Source: Adineta ricciae (lineage: Eukaryota > Rotifera > Eurotatoria > Adinetida > Adinetidae). Taken from it: a DNA stretch of 64,000 bases. Where the stretch lies: assembly GCA_905250025.1 (NCBI GenBank), contig CAJNOJ010000118.1:243055-307054 (forward strand), in the 5' to 3' direction. The first letter of the stretch is position 1, and each line of letters opens with the position of its first letter. The notes under the pieces are model-generated. The model was not told the DNA's origin. It was given only the letters and a program-made list of their open reading frames with translations, and searched no databases. Shown piece by piece: positions 9,312 to 22,030 of the stretch. The position numbers were made by a program, and so were the translations under genes.

Positions 9312-11924
9312 ATGTTTAGAAATAAACATCAACGAGGAGGCGAGGCTGCAGCTTCCAACCAGAACGGAGTTAACTCATCATCACCGACGTCCACAGCAAC
9401 ACGACCACCGCCACCAGTTCCATCACAAACTCGTATTTCCGAAGATCTATTTGCAGCCTTCGATTCATCCATCGAAGATTCATTTTCATCATCATCGACA
9501 ACAACAAATACAAATCCTTCACCTCCTAATCCACCAAGATCCTATCCACCACCAGCTGGTTCCGATTCGACATTGTCATCATCCGCATTGCAAGCTCCGT
9601 ATGAACGTGCAGCAGACTCTGCTAATACTGCGGCGGATCAAATCATCGATGACAAAAAAGAAGCCGTGTTTATCATTGGAAACTATGCTGTTGAACCTTT
9701 AGAAATGTTGCATCTCGGTATGTACTGACTATAAACTGGCGGCGTGCATTTTTAATCGATAACACCTTTTGCCCTTGTAGTTGATCGTTGGATTCAACAA
9801 CTTCTCAGTGAATTTCGGCAACAACGTGACATATTCAAGCATCGTTTGAGTGACAAATGGCAAAATGAAGAACTATCAAATATTCAGTATGACAATAACG
9901 ATCGAATACGCAAAATATATCTTGCGTTCAAACAGTTACAAACAGCACGTGATACAATCTTATCCCGCGAAGCATTTGACGATTTGAATAATTTTTTGCG
10001 CAATGCTGAAGAATTGTCAATGGAAGAGATGAAGGAGAAATTCAATTCACTTGTCAGCGAATATGGAAAAATCTTACGTTGTTTAGATTTTATCGATCGA
10101 GAAGTCCGAGCTGGTCCCACTCGAAGTGACAACTATCTCAGTGAAATCGATAGAAATCTTTCGAAATTAAAAAAATTAAACAGTAAAATGTCCAGTACAA
10201 TTTGTATTATCGGTCTCGAAAAAGCCGGCAAGTCAACATTTATCAATGCATTACTCGGCTATGAGCTTTTACCAGCAGCCAGCGAACGTTGTACACAAGT
10301 ACGTACTGTACTTAAACCATTGGTTGAAGATGGTGAAAAACGATTGTATGCCAAAGTTCAGTTCTACGACGAGCAAGAATTCCGTACGTTTCACGAGCAA
10401 ATGCCGAAGAAAACCGATGAAAATGAAGAACAATTACAGACTCGTAAACGACAAGTGGCTGAAGCACGCGAAAACCTACGAGAGAAATTTCCGGAAGAAC
10501 AATTCTTTATTCAAAATCCGGCCAATTATGACCGGGAACGTATGGCTATTCACCAAGAGTTGCACAGATATATAACCGGTGAGTTATATGTGAACATCAT
10601 CAAAGAAATTGCCATTTATACCGATCGACTTCCTGGCAAGAATTACGAGCTACTCGATGTTCTTGGCTTCGATTCTCCGATCAAAGAACACCGTGATGCT
10701 GGCTTAGAAGCAATAAAAAATGCCGACGCATTTCTGTTCTTAACAAACGGTCAGCAACCAAGTCTTACCCAACCACAAATTCAGCTATTGAATGAAATTC
10801 GTCAGAATCATTTCGAAGCGATGGAACGTGCTTTTGGTATCATAACTAAATTAGATCTTTGTCAAACGTCAGACACTTTCAAAGAACATTATCGAAATTC
10901 TCATCGCGAATTGATTGAAAAAGGTTTTAAGCCTGAACATATCTTCTGTACCTGCTCACGTTTACAATTATTGGATCCGAACTGTGAAGAGTATCGAGTG
11001 ATCGAATATAAAATGAAGAATTTCGGTGAAGGTCTCAACGACGGTTTCAAGCGAAGCAAAGATGCATTAAATCGATTTATTGAATTCGAATTGCCGAAAA
11101 CACATTTAAAACAATTGATCGACCTGGGACGAATGCATTTAACTCGTCCCGTAGCCGAACGTTTGGAGAAGATTAAAGAGAAACAGCTTTTACCAGTTAA
11201 TCTCGCCGATATGTCAATCGATGATTACATAAAACAACAAAAAACCGAAAGTTGGGATGGAGTCTACGAGAAAAACATCTTCAATCCTGCGTTTGCTCAA
11301 GCTAATTCTTGGCACACAAAAGTGGTCACCAAAGAACGTGCGAAGTTTGCTAACACAGTTAAACAAAAGTTTCACGATTCATTCATCGATCGTACACAGA
11401 GTTTCCTCCAAACCACTCATCCAATCGAAGACATCATGTGCGAGCAATTCGAATATTCGAAATTGCAACTGAATGTTCATCCGACTGACAATACTGAACG
11501 CGGTAAATTAAGTGTGGAATTAGAGAAGATTGTCGACGACACATCGAATTACCTTGCCGACTATTTCTATCGAGAGTACATTTGCGGATTCGAAGTCATC
11601 ATTAACAATGTATGCCCGTTTTTGAAAGATCTCTTTCGAACTCAATTAACATTAGACAAGTGTTTGAACGAAACTCACGCGTTGATTCTGCGTGTCGCTC
11701 GTCCAATGATCATGGCCGCACTTCGTTATTCGTATTTAGATCTACCTGTGAAACGTAATGCAATTCAGGATTTGATTTACATTTCACCAACAGCAGCAGC
11801 CAATATCGTTCGTCACAAGAAGGATAGCAAATCGTCACTTGCGGTGGAGATTGAAAAACAAGTTAAAGATTTAAATAGTCGACCTGATTCATCAACACCG
11901 GTCATTCAAAAACTTTTCGATTGA
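9312..11924 (+). CDS. Dynamin-superfamily-like large GTPase, two exons
   Basis: Exons 9312-9717 and 9781-11924 are joined across a 63-nt GT-AG intron (gtatgt...ttgtag); the frame is kept and the product is 849 residues. Residues 1-115 are a low-complexity Ser/Thr/Pro-rich tail with polyproline (possible SH3/WW ligands). The G domain follows from about residue 270: P-loop 'GLEKAGKST' (G1), 'DVLGFD' as the DxxG switch (G3) and 'ITKLDL' as TKxD (G4). The remainder is largely helical, as in the stalk of dynamin-like proteins. Such GTPases remodel or tether membranes; that role is inferred. No transmembrane segment is obvious. It ends 20 nt from the tail of the convergent GPCR gene. Alternative: an EHD-related or bacterial-type dynamin-like protein. 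Confidence 0.8.
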
Positions 11925-11944
11925 AAAATGAACTGTGACTTTAG

Positions 11945-13090
11945 TTATTTTTTCTCTATACAAAAATAAAACAAATACTCGAAAAAAGCCGTCCGTAGTT
12001 CTGCTGAAGTAGAAACATAAACGATGATATCGAGTGCCGAATTCGAATAGCCAAGCCAGGTTAAGATGTTGTATAAAACTTCATGATGATGATCGTTTTT
12101 CAGGCGCACATTGAATGCACCGCTTAAGACAAGATAGAAGAAGTATGGGAACCAACAGAAAAGAAAGGTGCCCATGACAAGACCAATGAAACTAGTAGCT
12201 TTTTGAGTGTTCGACAAAGTTCGCCAAAATTTTCCTTGACATTTTCGTCTTTTAGCAGGAATCTTCTCAGTTTGCACGTCGACTTTAGGCTTTTGATAAG
12301 TACCACGATGAATACGAAGAATAATTTGATCGTCCACTTGTGAGAGATCTAATTTCGTATTTTCTTCACTTGACGATTCTTTCTGATGGAAACTATTTGC
12401 TACTGATTTCGAAATTCGAATTCGATGATGCTGATGTTTATAGCCCGAGTACAGTGCGAGTGTCTGATTTCTTGCAGCTAGATAGATTTTAACGTAGACA
12501 TATATCATTAAGAATAAGGGTATATAAAATGATGCCATGGCTGAGAATAGAATATAATATGCATTGTTTGGCATGTCGCATTGTTCGAGTAAGGAGACTG
12601 GAGTGTCGTCTAGTACAGGCTGTTTGGTTCCCCAATAGAGAATTGCTGGAAATGAGATGAGTGCTGAACAGACCCACGTGAAGGATAACATGAGATGCCA
12701 TCGTTTCGATATGAACGAAGTTGGATATTGGATAGGCTTTTTAATAACGACATAGCGATCGATTCCAATGGTGCATAGTCCGAGAATGGATGCAGTCGAT
12801 GCAAAAATATCAATTGCGTGCCAGATATCACAAAGAAATCTGAGATATGGTGAAAACAACCAATATTCGTCATCAGCCAAGATGAAAATCGAAGAAAAGG
12901 GCATAACGATTAAGCCAACAATAAGATCCGCAAATGCCAACGATATGATATAATAGTATTTCGATGTATGTAATGTTCGTTTACGAATAATAACATAGAT
13001 AATAAATAAATTCCCAAGCACGGTAAATGAACATAACATGAACATGCAGAAACCCACGAAATATGCGATCCAGTGTGTAGAAAGAATCAT
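11945..13090 (-). CDS. Rhodopsin-family GPCR, biogenic-amine-receptor-like
   Basis: A 381-residue single-exon seven-transmembrane protein. TM1 has 'LGN', TM2 'SLAFADLIVG', TM3 'IDIFASTASI' with an Asp at the position that binds the amine (3.32), followed by 'GIDRYVVI' (DRY). TM6 has 'FCWFPYF' (CWxP) and TM7 'WLGYSNSALDIIVY', the place of the NPxxY motif, with NP replaced by LD/DI. The Asp in TM3, the STAS string and 'WLGYSNSA' resemble aminergic receptors, so a monoamine ligand is plausible but unproven. The third intracellular loop is moderately long and basic. The altered NPxxY motif is the main oddity. Convergent with the GTPase gene, with 20 nt between stop codons, so their 3' UTRs must overlap. 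Confidence 0.85.
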   Translation of the reverse strand: MILSTHWIAYFVGFCMFMLCSFTVLGNLFIIYVIIRKRTLHTSKYYYIISLAFADLIVGLIVMPFSSIFILADDEYWLFSPYLRFLCDIWHAIDIFASTASILGLCTIGIDRYVVIKKPIQYPTSFISKRWHLMLSFTWVCSALISFPAILYWGTKQPVLDDTPVSLLEQCDMPNNAYYILFSAMASFYIPLFLMIYVYVKIYLAARNQTLALYSGYKHQHHRIRISKSVANSFHQKESSSEENTKLDLSQVDDQIILRIHRGTYQKPKVDVQTEKIPAKRRKCQGKFWRTLSNTQKATSFIGLVMGTFLFCWFPYFFYLVLSGAFNVRLKNDHHHEVLYNILTWLGYSNSALDIIVYVSTSAELRTAFFEYLFYFCIEKK

Positions 13091-13439
13091 TTTAACTCAG
13101 AGAAAAGTACGTTATACTAGATACAGAAAAGAAGAAAAATATATATGTATTGAGAGAAGGATAAACGCTGCGAACGAAAAAAAGTACATAATATAATACG
13201 AGAATTAATAAGCAACGTAGTACTATGACCAGAACAATCGACCTCATGTGGGAAGTATACGAAGTAGTATAGAACAAGTAGTATATCGATATACACACAG
13301 AAGGAAAACATTTTGTTGTTTTGACATGTATATATTGCAAACAATCGGATAGAATAAGAAGAAAAGAGAGAATTTGTATGGTCGAGTAAAAAACGTTTAT
13401 GGAAATTGTTCTATGAATAGACGAGTTATACGTGGAAAA
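13091..13439. other. Intergenic between GPCR and K+ channel genes
   Basis: No coding signal. Upstream region of the GPCR and 3' region of the channel gene (both on the minus strand). Confidence 0.3.
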
Positions 13440-14845
13440 TTATAGCCAGCTATGTTGTTGTCGTTCGGGTATGGTTTTTGTTAGAATGTTAATCACTGTG
13501 TTCAGTTTACTTTCCAAACGAATCAATTTGTCTTCGACGAGACCGATTTGTTGTTTGATTTTGTTGAGCGACTTTTCATTGTTTTTCTGTTCTTCAGTGA
13601 CATCAGCAAGTGTTGTCATCAATGATTCATTGCCATTGACTGCGTTTCTTTGTTCTTGCTTAATTTGCCGTGCCTGTCGCATAGCTGTATGTAATCGATA
13701 GAGAGAATTAAAAAGCGCACGATAGTGATGACCATGACGCTTGAGGAACCAAGCTCGAACGGAATATTGAATGATTTCCATTGTTTTCTTCCGATATTCT
13801 CGCGCTCGATTAATTCGAGTGACGAAATCGAGTACGACTTGTTCCGATCGATCCAAAGATATCTTGCTTGTGAATACAGCGATCAAAACAGCTGACGCGA
13901 ATACACCGAAGAAAGCAATGACAATAGATACACCTTGTCCGCAATAAGTTTGAGGAACTAAATCACCGTATCCTAAAAGACAAATATCGAAATATTTTTT
14001 GCAATTTCATTCAAAAGAACTAACCAACAGTAGTAAATGTGACAATGGTAAACCACATCGCATTGTTGAATGTTGCTAGAGATGATGGTGTGTCTACCGA
14101 TGGCGATTTTAACGGCAGCCACATACCTTTTTCGCACGTACGTAATGACCAAGTCGAAATGAATAACATCAATACCATGACAGCCGACCAAATACCAGCT
14201 GGATAGATTTGCAGGAATGCTCGTAGAATAAATGAGATTGTTACTGGAACTCGATTGAGGTAACCGATTGTACGAGATGAAGCAGCATTGACTAGTCGAG
14301 AGTGTAATGTTACACTGCGCGCGATTAAGTAGAGACGTGCAAACACTATTAATGAAGAGAAGTAGTTTCAATTGGAGAAAAAGATTAAGAAATTACTTAC
14401 TGGGAAATGTGAGAAAGATTTTGAGCCAAGCTGATTCTGTCGACAAAGTTCTGTCATCGAAAGGAAACGGATGAATGGAACAGACGAGAACTTCACATAA
14501 GACAAGAAGAAGAACACGAAAATCAATGGTAACACGCCAATCTGCGATATGATTGTTGATTGTATACAGTTGAATATTAAGTGCATGGTAGTACAAAATC
14601 AGTCCGACCAATAATAACGTGGAAATACTGATCGAAGGGCGAAGAAAGATCAACAGATTCGACTCGATATCATTCAGTCGTAGTTCGGTATCGATAATCA
14701 TCGATAGAAGACCGAAGAGAGCAATAATGCACATAATGTCGTTGACCTGACAACATCGAAAATGAAGTTTTTTCCGTTCGATCAATTGATATTTGATTTT
14801 AGATACTGTTTCTATTGGAACGGTTGTCTCATCACCAAAGAACAT
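13440..14845 (-). CDS. Small-conductance Ca2+-activated (SK-like) potassium channel
   Basis: Three exons, 14845-14401, 14345-14025 and 13972-13440, with introns of 55 and 52 nt; all junctions keep frame (432 residues from the first ATG). Exon 1 holds TM segments S1-S3. Exon 2 has 'FARLYLIARSVTLHSRLV' and 'ASSRTIGYLNRV', which match the S4-S5 region of SK channels, then S5 and the pore. The selectivity filter is completed across the second splice junction as TTVGYGD, followed by 'LVPQTYCGQGV' and S6. The C-terminal part ('VVLDFVTRINRAREYRKKT') sits where SK channels bind calmodulin and is followed by a coiled coil. SK channels typically read SIGYGD; the TTVGYGD here is closer to other K+ channels. 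Expected function: plasma-membrane K+ conductance gated through calmodulin. Confidence 0.88.
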
Positions 14846-15314
14846 TGTTGAAATGAACCGTTCGTATGACACGAACAAAAAGAAATAGGACTTCTCCGCT
14901 TGACAATCCGAGTACAAGTGTTATAAGTTTCTCGGCTTTGTAACATGCAACGGAGAGAGTAATAGCATCGTTCTACTTGACATGCAACGGAGAAGAGATT
15001 ATATTTTATTCGCACTTCATTAATTATAACAAATCTTGGCAAGAGAACTTTTCTAAAAGATTTCGACACCTAATTGAAATATGAGTGTTTCGCTGTTGGA
15101 TATAGTCGAATGTCTTACAAGAAAAGGAATGAAAACATTTTCTTTGTTTTTATAATTATGCACTTCTCCCAGTACAGCATCTAAAGAGTATTCAACTGTG
15201 AAGATAAATGAGTGAAAAAAAAGTGTAACAATTAATTCGAAGGTTGTATTTGTTTTTTAATATGTATGAAAGAAAATCAATTAAAATTTTTAAGACACTA
15301 CTGAAGTTCGTCTC
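14846..15314. other. Intergenic upstream of the K+ channel gene
   Basis: The 13-mer CATGCAACGGAGA occurs twice, at about 14944 and 14980. The open frame upstream of 14845 begins only with TTG, so it is treated as 5' leader. Nothing else seen. Confidence 0.3.
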
Positions 15315-17131
15315 TTAATGTGTGGGCTGTTGAATAGGAAACTTTTGCACTCGATGGTTTGCGTATTCGGTAATATAAAGATTACCGTGCGGATCGAATG
15401 CTAATCCATAGGGAAGACGAATTGAATTCGGTTGACTCGTACTGTCAACAATGATAGTACCCTGTATGGCTCCTCGTGGCCATTTCATTATTCGATGATT
15501 TCCTGTATCGCTCACGTAGACAGTGCCCAACTGATCGATCACGATTCCTTCAGGATGGCGTAGTTGCGCGAGATCATTCCCTGCTGATCCATTACCGGCT
15601 ACAACGGTACCTTGTCTTGCACCTTTTTCCCATTTCATTACACGATGATTGGCGGTGTCAGATACGTAGAGTGAATGATTCCGATCAATGAACACGCAAG
15701 TGGGAGTGTTAAGTTGACTGTTGCTGCTTCCTTTTTCATGACCGCCTGCTACTATCGTTCCTTCAATATCACCAATTCGATATCGTCGCACTTCATGTGC
15801 TAGACCATGGCTGATATATAAAGTTCCCTCATCGTCCATTGTTCCCCCACGGCCATCGATATTGGTGGCAAGTAACTGTTCGCTAATCCCCTTTTGGCGA
15901 AACCATCGAACGGCTCTTGCCATATACCCATCAAAAGTGATGACACTGTTTGTTTCTTCGTCGAAAATGACGTCGTACGGATACTGCAGCTGATGAGTTT
16001 TATTTCCACCAACTACGATTTCACCACGATCCGCACCCTTGGCCCAGACAGAAATACGATGATTGTTACGATCAGCAACATAGATCGTCTCATCACTGTC
16101 GACATATAAACCGACGGGAGAATCGAGCTGTTTGACGTCACTGCCGGCATCATACCCTCCAGCAACAATCGATCCGCTTTGACTCCATGTAGCATTTGGA
16201 TGAATGTCAACCCAGCTTGAACGTAACGACGGTACTGAAATGAGATCATTTCAACAGTAGTATCATGTAAATTACGGTAATTACCTTCCTCCTTCAGACT
16301 TTTCACTCGATATCTCAGCAGCTGAAGTGTGTCAGCAGATCGTTTCTCTAGAATTTCCAACTGTTCCAACTTATTATCGTATTGATTGATACTACTACGA
16401 TTCTTAACGGAATAGAATAATAACACTGTGTAGCATAGAAATGAGATGGGAATAATCCAGAACATTCTCTTCCCACTTCTTTCTTTTAAGTTCGGCTCCG
16501 ATTTCACCTTCGCTATTGTTTGAAATTCGGACATTTCCGCCTTGTACACAACCATTGATATTTCTTCGATATTTTTAGGATTATTGTGATGTATACTGTC
16601 CAGCTCAACAGTAGCATATTCGTCTTCGGATTCCATTGCACCTAAATAAGATTATCAACAGATATTGATCTCAGTTTTGAACGTTCCGAAGAACTTACGC
16701 TCAGACTTCTTGTTATCAACATCTGGAATGGGCTCATATAGCAAATCTGGAAGCGTCATTAATAAATCGTTCTCGGGTTGATTTACACAACCATTGAGTC
16801 GCATCTTTTTTGCGTGTTCTTAGTTGACAAAAAGTACAGTAACACATTAGTTTAAAAAAGTTCAACAACTCAGGTTACCTTTCAATAGATTCACTGCATC
16901 ATAACATTTTATTTCTTTGAGTGCTTGGATTAAAAACGACACACTATTTCCACTAATTTTGTTCTGTTCGAAAAGCGATTCCATCAGACGAAGATTACCA
17001 CTAAGAGAAAAATCGTCTCGAACCCGTCTTGGTACAGTCGAACCAAGATAGAAGTGGAGACATTCTCGATCTCTATCGCTAAGGCGATCTTGCAGTTTCA
17101 ATAAAAGACTACGTACTGTCGAATCATCCAT
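15315..17131 (-). CDS. Death-effector-like domain / transmembrane / NHL beta-propeller protein
   Basis: Four exons, 17131-16879, 16818-16699, 16641-16285 and 16234-15315, with introns of 60, 57 and 50 nt; every junction is in frame and gives 549 residues. Residues about 1-85 form a six-helix death-fold domain most like a DED ('LLLKLQDRLSDRDRECLHFYL', hydrophobic-core spacing and a C-terminal 'YDAVNLL'). A Ser/Asp/Glu-rich linker follows, then one transmembrane helix ('MFWIIPISFLCYTVLLFY', about residue 175), a coiled coil ('QLEILEKRSADTLQLLRYRV') and about six NHL repeats to the C-terminus ('YVADRNNHRI', 'IVAGG'). The layout implies a cytoplasmic DED and an extracellular propeller, i.e. a type II receptor-like protein. 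The DED call is by eye; another death-fold subfamily is possible. Confidence 0.75.
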
Positions 17132-17359
17132 CGATCGTGATATTTTTAACAATAAAAATAAAGATTCCTCTCGAACATTTTAAATAACGTTTTCTTTTGT
17201 ACCTTATCTTCGATAGATAAGGTCATTATTATCTCTCATTCTGATCAGAAGAATGTGCAGATATCATTTTACTAATTTGACTTTCACATTAGTTATTCGT
17301 TTTTATTTGTTTTATTATGGAAAAAAATCGCGAATAAATGTCCGTTTAGTAGGAAACTA

Positions 17360-20300
17360 TCAGTCAAAGAATTTTTCGGGTAATATCAGCAATTGTTTCA
17401 AATCTTCTTCGCATTTCTTGGTAATTTCAAATTGCGTGGCATGAAATTCGATCGTTTCACGTATTGGAACTTTCCCATCGACCTTTTCCGTGCCAATGTA
17501 TGTGACTTGATAAAATGCTGGTTTCACGTTGCTCAACGTATCGAATCGAAAAAGAGAAGATTTCTGTTGCTCCAAACGACCAAATTCATAACGAACCATT
17601 CGTTTGAACAAGATAATTTGCACTGAAGGACGCAGCAAATCCATTGCAATCGTAAGGCGCGGACTAGTTCCACTAAGAAGATCCGTTTCTTTCGGGTTTT
17701 TAAATATTGAATTTACATATTGAGGGAATAGTTCATGTTTAGAATCGATTTCCATCTCTGTTTCATAAATCTTATACAATCCGTCATGACGTTCTTCGCC
17801 ACCTCGGACAACACGAACCCATTCTGTTGAAACGAACATAAATTTTGTTAATTTCTTCTTGTCATCAAAGATCAACGAAGTTTTATTTGGTGCGATGTCA
17901 TAACAAGCGCAAACAAGCACGTACTTTGCTACTGACTTTTTCGTTGGCTCCTACGAAGGAAATAGCAGCTGGTTCGATACAATGATCGATGTACACGACT
18001 TACGCGTTCGTTCGTAATCGTTTTCACGTCATTTTCTTCAAAAACATATTCAACATGATTGTTGACGATGAGTTGGTTCAGTTCTTTGATATTTTTTGCT
18101 TTTATATCAGTCATTGTTGGAGAAGGCTTGAGAAAAAGTTGACCCGATGAAATAGTAAGCATTAGTTGTGCATTTGCAGACAGCGAATACTTTTTACCGA
18201 ATTCAGATAACGATGAAACTAATTTGTCGGCAGCATTATTTTCAGAAGAACTGTTTCCATCGAGATCAACAGTGAAGTAGCCATTGGGTGATAAATTCCA
18301 TTTCACGCGACTGGCTGTTGTTTTCATACGATTGAAGATAATATTCCAATTGGCGGTGTTGTCAGATAAGGATGACATTGTCGATGAAGTTAATGAAGTA
18401 GCAGCAGGTGCAGCAGTGTTAATCAATTTTATTTGAGGGCTCGATTCTTTTGCTGTTGCATTCGAGTTCTTTTCTTCTGTCACTTTTGATCTTGAGTCAA
18501 CAGATGCAGATCTCGAAGCTAGTCTTCGGTGCTTACTGCCGCTGCGTTTTTCTGGTTTAGGTACAGTAGAAGGCTCATGATCCAAAGACATCGCTGAGGT
18601 TTTCGAATCCGCTGAAGATCGTCGCTCGTCCATTGGCACGTCTTTCGGTCTTGATTTTCTAGGTAATTTGGCAACTGGATTGGGCAATGCTTCTATAGGT
18701 TGAGACCTGACCGGTGGCTTTGCCGTGCCCTTTGGTTTACGTGACGCATCTCTGACAGTGTCGGAGTCTGAAGTAAGTTCCGTAGTTGTGCATGGCTTTT
18801 CTACAGTAGATTTTTCTTGAATACCTTGCGAAGTAAGCCATTGTTCGAATTCTGCATCTTGTGAATTGGTGTTTGCTTTCTGCTGTTTCGAAGGTGCTGT
18901 GCGCGTGGTCGATGATGATCGTGACGTGTGTGATGTACAGCGTCTTGAAAAGAAATGACGTTTCGCTGCTTCGTATAGCTTATTGGGCGTACTATCTGAT
19001 GGACGCACTTTTTTATCGAATTTTTTCATAAATAATGGATATTCGTTCGGAAGTTTAGCTTCTATTTCGTAAACTCGATCTAACTTAATCTGCTCGCCGG
19101 TTTTTGGTGCATCAACAGCGCGCGCAAATAGTTCAGCCAAATATTTACATTCATCGGATCTTGTATGCTTTTCATGATAGTCAGCACACGCTAAATGCAC
19201 ATCACAGATAATTCCTTGAGATGCCGCGCCAAACGAGTCAACAATATGATCAACGACTATTTGTCGGGTGATATTTGGTATAATCGCTTTCGTTGCTGCT
19301 TCATACGACAATGGCTCATCCATATTTCTAATTTTGAATAATTCACCCCAATAAACCTGCAATAGACAACTCATTGATGAAACTAATCGACTTCGAAGAT
19401 CAGAGTCTCACCCAGTATTGATCACCGTCCAAATCTGATCCTGACATTTCACTTGGATGTGGTCGTGGACCTACTTGCGGAAAAACAATACAATCGCGTA
19501 TGCATTTTCTCAATTCAGGAAGATCAACAGCGGTCAGTCGTCGAAAATCACCTGGATATAAACAAGGCATTTTAGCAACTAAAACATCGCCTAGAAAAAC
19601 AAGAAAAGCAATTATATTTTCGTCATACAATCGACTTACCCGTCACAACCACGTAAGTACTCTCATCAGAAGAATCAAAATCTTTGTACTGAATAAAAAC
19701 CTGCCCATACGTTAGCGTTTTCGTTTCATCAACAACCCCGAACATATATCGTGCTTCATTCAATGGCAAAGGTATATTGTTCTTCAACAAATCATCGGTT
19801 GTATTGGAATAACGGAGTTTTCTCGATTCTTCGTGTTTATTTAATTGGTCAAAATTAGTTAACGCTCGATTTTGATACGACGCGAACTTATCATACCGAT
19901 TACCCAAATCCGACAGTAACATAATCACTTGATTATTCAATTTCAACGGTACTAGAAGAGACCGAAAACAGATATACGAAACAGAAACAATGGAAGCAAA
20001 CATACATGGTTTGCTATATTCACATATTTCCAAAGTCCAATCGGGTGAATCAAATTTTTCCATAGATGGACGTACTTTAATAAAATACTGATCGAATCTG
20101 GACCCCGGCTCGATGGCTAACATGCCTTTGCAACCAGCAATTCGAACTTGATAAGCTGACGGAACATCCTCTCTTCTTCTCAATTGAATATTTAATTTTA
20201 CTGCAATTAATCCCGCAACACCCCAAGACATTGTGCCAATACCATCAGTGAAACAGTATTTGTTGTCGTTGGTTTTCACGTCTGGAACTCTTGTTGCGAC

Positions 20301-22030
20301 CAACTTTTGATCTGGAGAGAATCTTCTTTCGTCAACGAATTTAAACTCAATCTAAACAGAATGTAATCAAGATTTTCACATGAATTGTTACTAAACGATT
20401 TACTCCTGTTCTCCGTGAACTAGAAAAGTAAAGCCCAATTCGTGCAATGTAATTTGCGACGTTTTTGATTGCCGAGAAATCTCCCAATTCTCGCCATCCG
20501 TCTTCGATCGTTTTCGTTTCATTGGCAAGAAACCAAAAGGACATTTCCTTCAGTTGGCTTGTTGATGTACCAAACAGACGATAACTCTTGCCAACAACTT
20601 GGATACCGTTCAACATCTTGTCTTTCAATCGACTTTTCATGGCTCGACCGAAGCTTCTTAATTTGCTACCATCTTCGTCACGAATGTGGACTAATACAAA
20701 CATATCGGGACCGCCTAGTGATGCCATACGTATTGCACGATTACCCATGGTCGCTTCCATTCGCTCGTAGAGAATTCGCAATGGTGTGATGAGTATGCAA
20801 CCAACAGAATAAGGTAATGATTCCACTGGAGAATTCTTTTTTTCTGGACATTTTCCTTTCCAATAAGCAGTAAAATCGGCAAAAACTCTTCCTATATGAT
20901 AACAATGATTTTCGTTGAGTTTATGTTTCAGATAATAACACAAGTTGTTGAATAATTCAGGATCGAATTGGGAAAATTGCTGATGAAGTTTTTGAGAATA
21001 TTTGTCACTAAACACGTAACCCATAGAGAAAAGCATGTCCAACGCGTAATGATGTTTATATGACGCAGATGATGTTAAGTGGAACGGGTTATCCGATTTC
21101 TTAAAATTCTTACTTTCGAGCGTCACGAAATTGATGGTAAAGTTGTCATGATATTCATCGGTTTCTGCGGTTAATTCCTCGAGAAATGCGTACGTATGCG
21201 CAGACTCATTGAACGTTAACAAAATATCCGAACTTTTTCCTAGAATTTTTGTGAAACCATCACTATCGGACGCGCACACTCTAAAACGTATGAAATTGTC
21301 AAGCTATTTGTGATGAAAATGATTCTTTGCCTACCTTTCAGTGATATCTTTTCCGTTACTCGTAAATTGTCTTTTCATTGTCACTGCATGTTTTAACATC
21401 AAAACAACACTAGGACGTTCTTTGAGATTGACGAGTATAGACTTATGTATCCCTCTCACTGGAATAAACATTTGTCTGGATTTATCCTTCGACATGATCC
21501 GTATGGTTTCCGGTTCATGTTGCCATTTCAAAATGCGAAGTTCTTGTATGGAAGGATGATCTTCGCTGTGAATATTGAATGTACTCCATGAATACATCGA
21601 ACCAAAATGGCAAGAGACGGAATAATCGTTGGTTTTCACTTGATTATCATTATTCATTGAACGACGATTGTGAATATAATGAAACGGATCAGTCTGCATG
21701 GAAAACCATATGTGTCGATGCGAGTCCGTTGTTATCGTGACTAATTCATCACGAATTTTATTTGCTTCTTCTCGTGTACATGTAAAATCATACGGCAATG
21801 GAGATTGAGAAGCCATTTCTCGTGGTTTGAAGTGAGTTATACCCAGAATCTTCTGAATATTACCTCCGACAAGATACGCAGTGTCACTAGTAAAAACATT
21901 TTGAAATGAACAATGAACGGTGGAATCCCAATCGTCGTAATGGTTCACACTAAAACAAATCGATCGCTGTCGAACGCGTGTTTTTATTCAATTGTGTAGA
22001 ATTTTACCATTTTTCGTGTTTTGGTGGCAT
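17360..22030 (-). CDS. RNA-dependent RNA polymerase of the RNAi pathway (eukaryotic RdRP)
   Basis: Eight exons: 22030-22008, 21949-21335, 21280-20404, 20351-20006, 19951-19640, 19590-19412, 19356-18004, 17950-17360. The seven introns are 49-58 nt, all in frame, giving 1431 residues. The catalytic double-psi barrel is clear: 'FTDGIGTMSWGVA' and 'YQVRIAGCKGMLA' precede 'PHPSEMSGSDLDGDQYWVYW', whose DLDGD (exon 6) is the metal-binding signature of cellular RdRPs. The fold ends near 'YPLFMKKFDKKVRPSD'. A Ser/Lys-rich linker of about 170 residues and a C-terminal globular region of about 300 residues (not recognised) follow. RdRPs copy target RNA to amplify small RNAs. All catalytic Asp residues are present, so it is probably active. 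The first exon is only 23 nt and is the least certain part. Confidence 0.9.

Noticed and set aside
9020-9319. 99-codon ORF upstream of the dynamin-like GTPase
   Set aside because: Begins with TTG and overlaps the probable 5' leader and start of the GTPase gene; no splice solution joins it convincingly.
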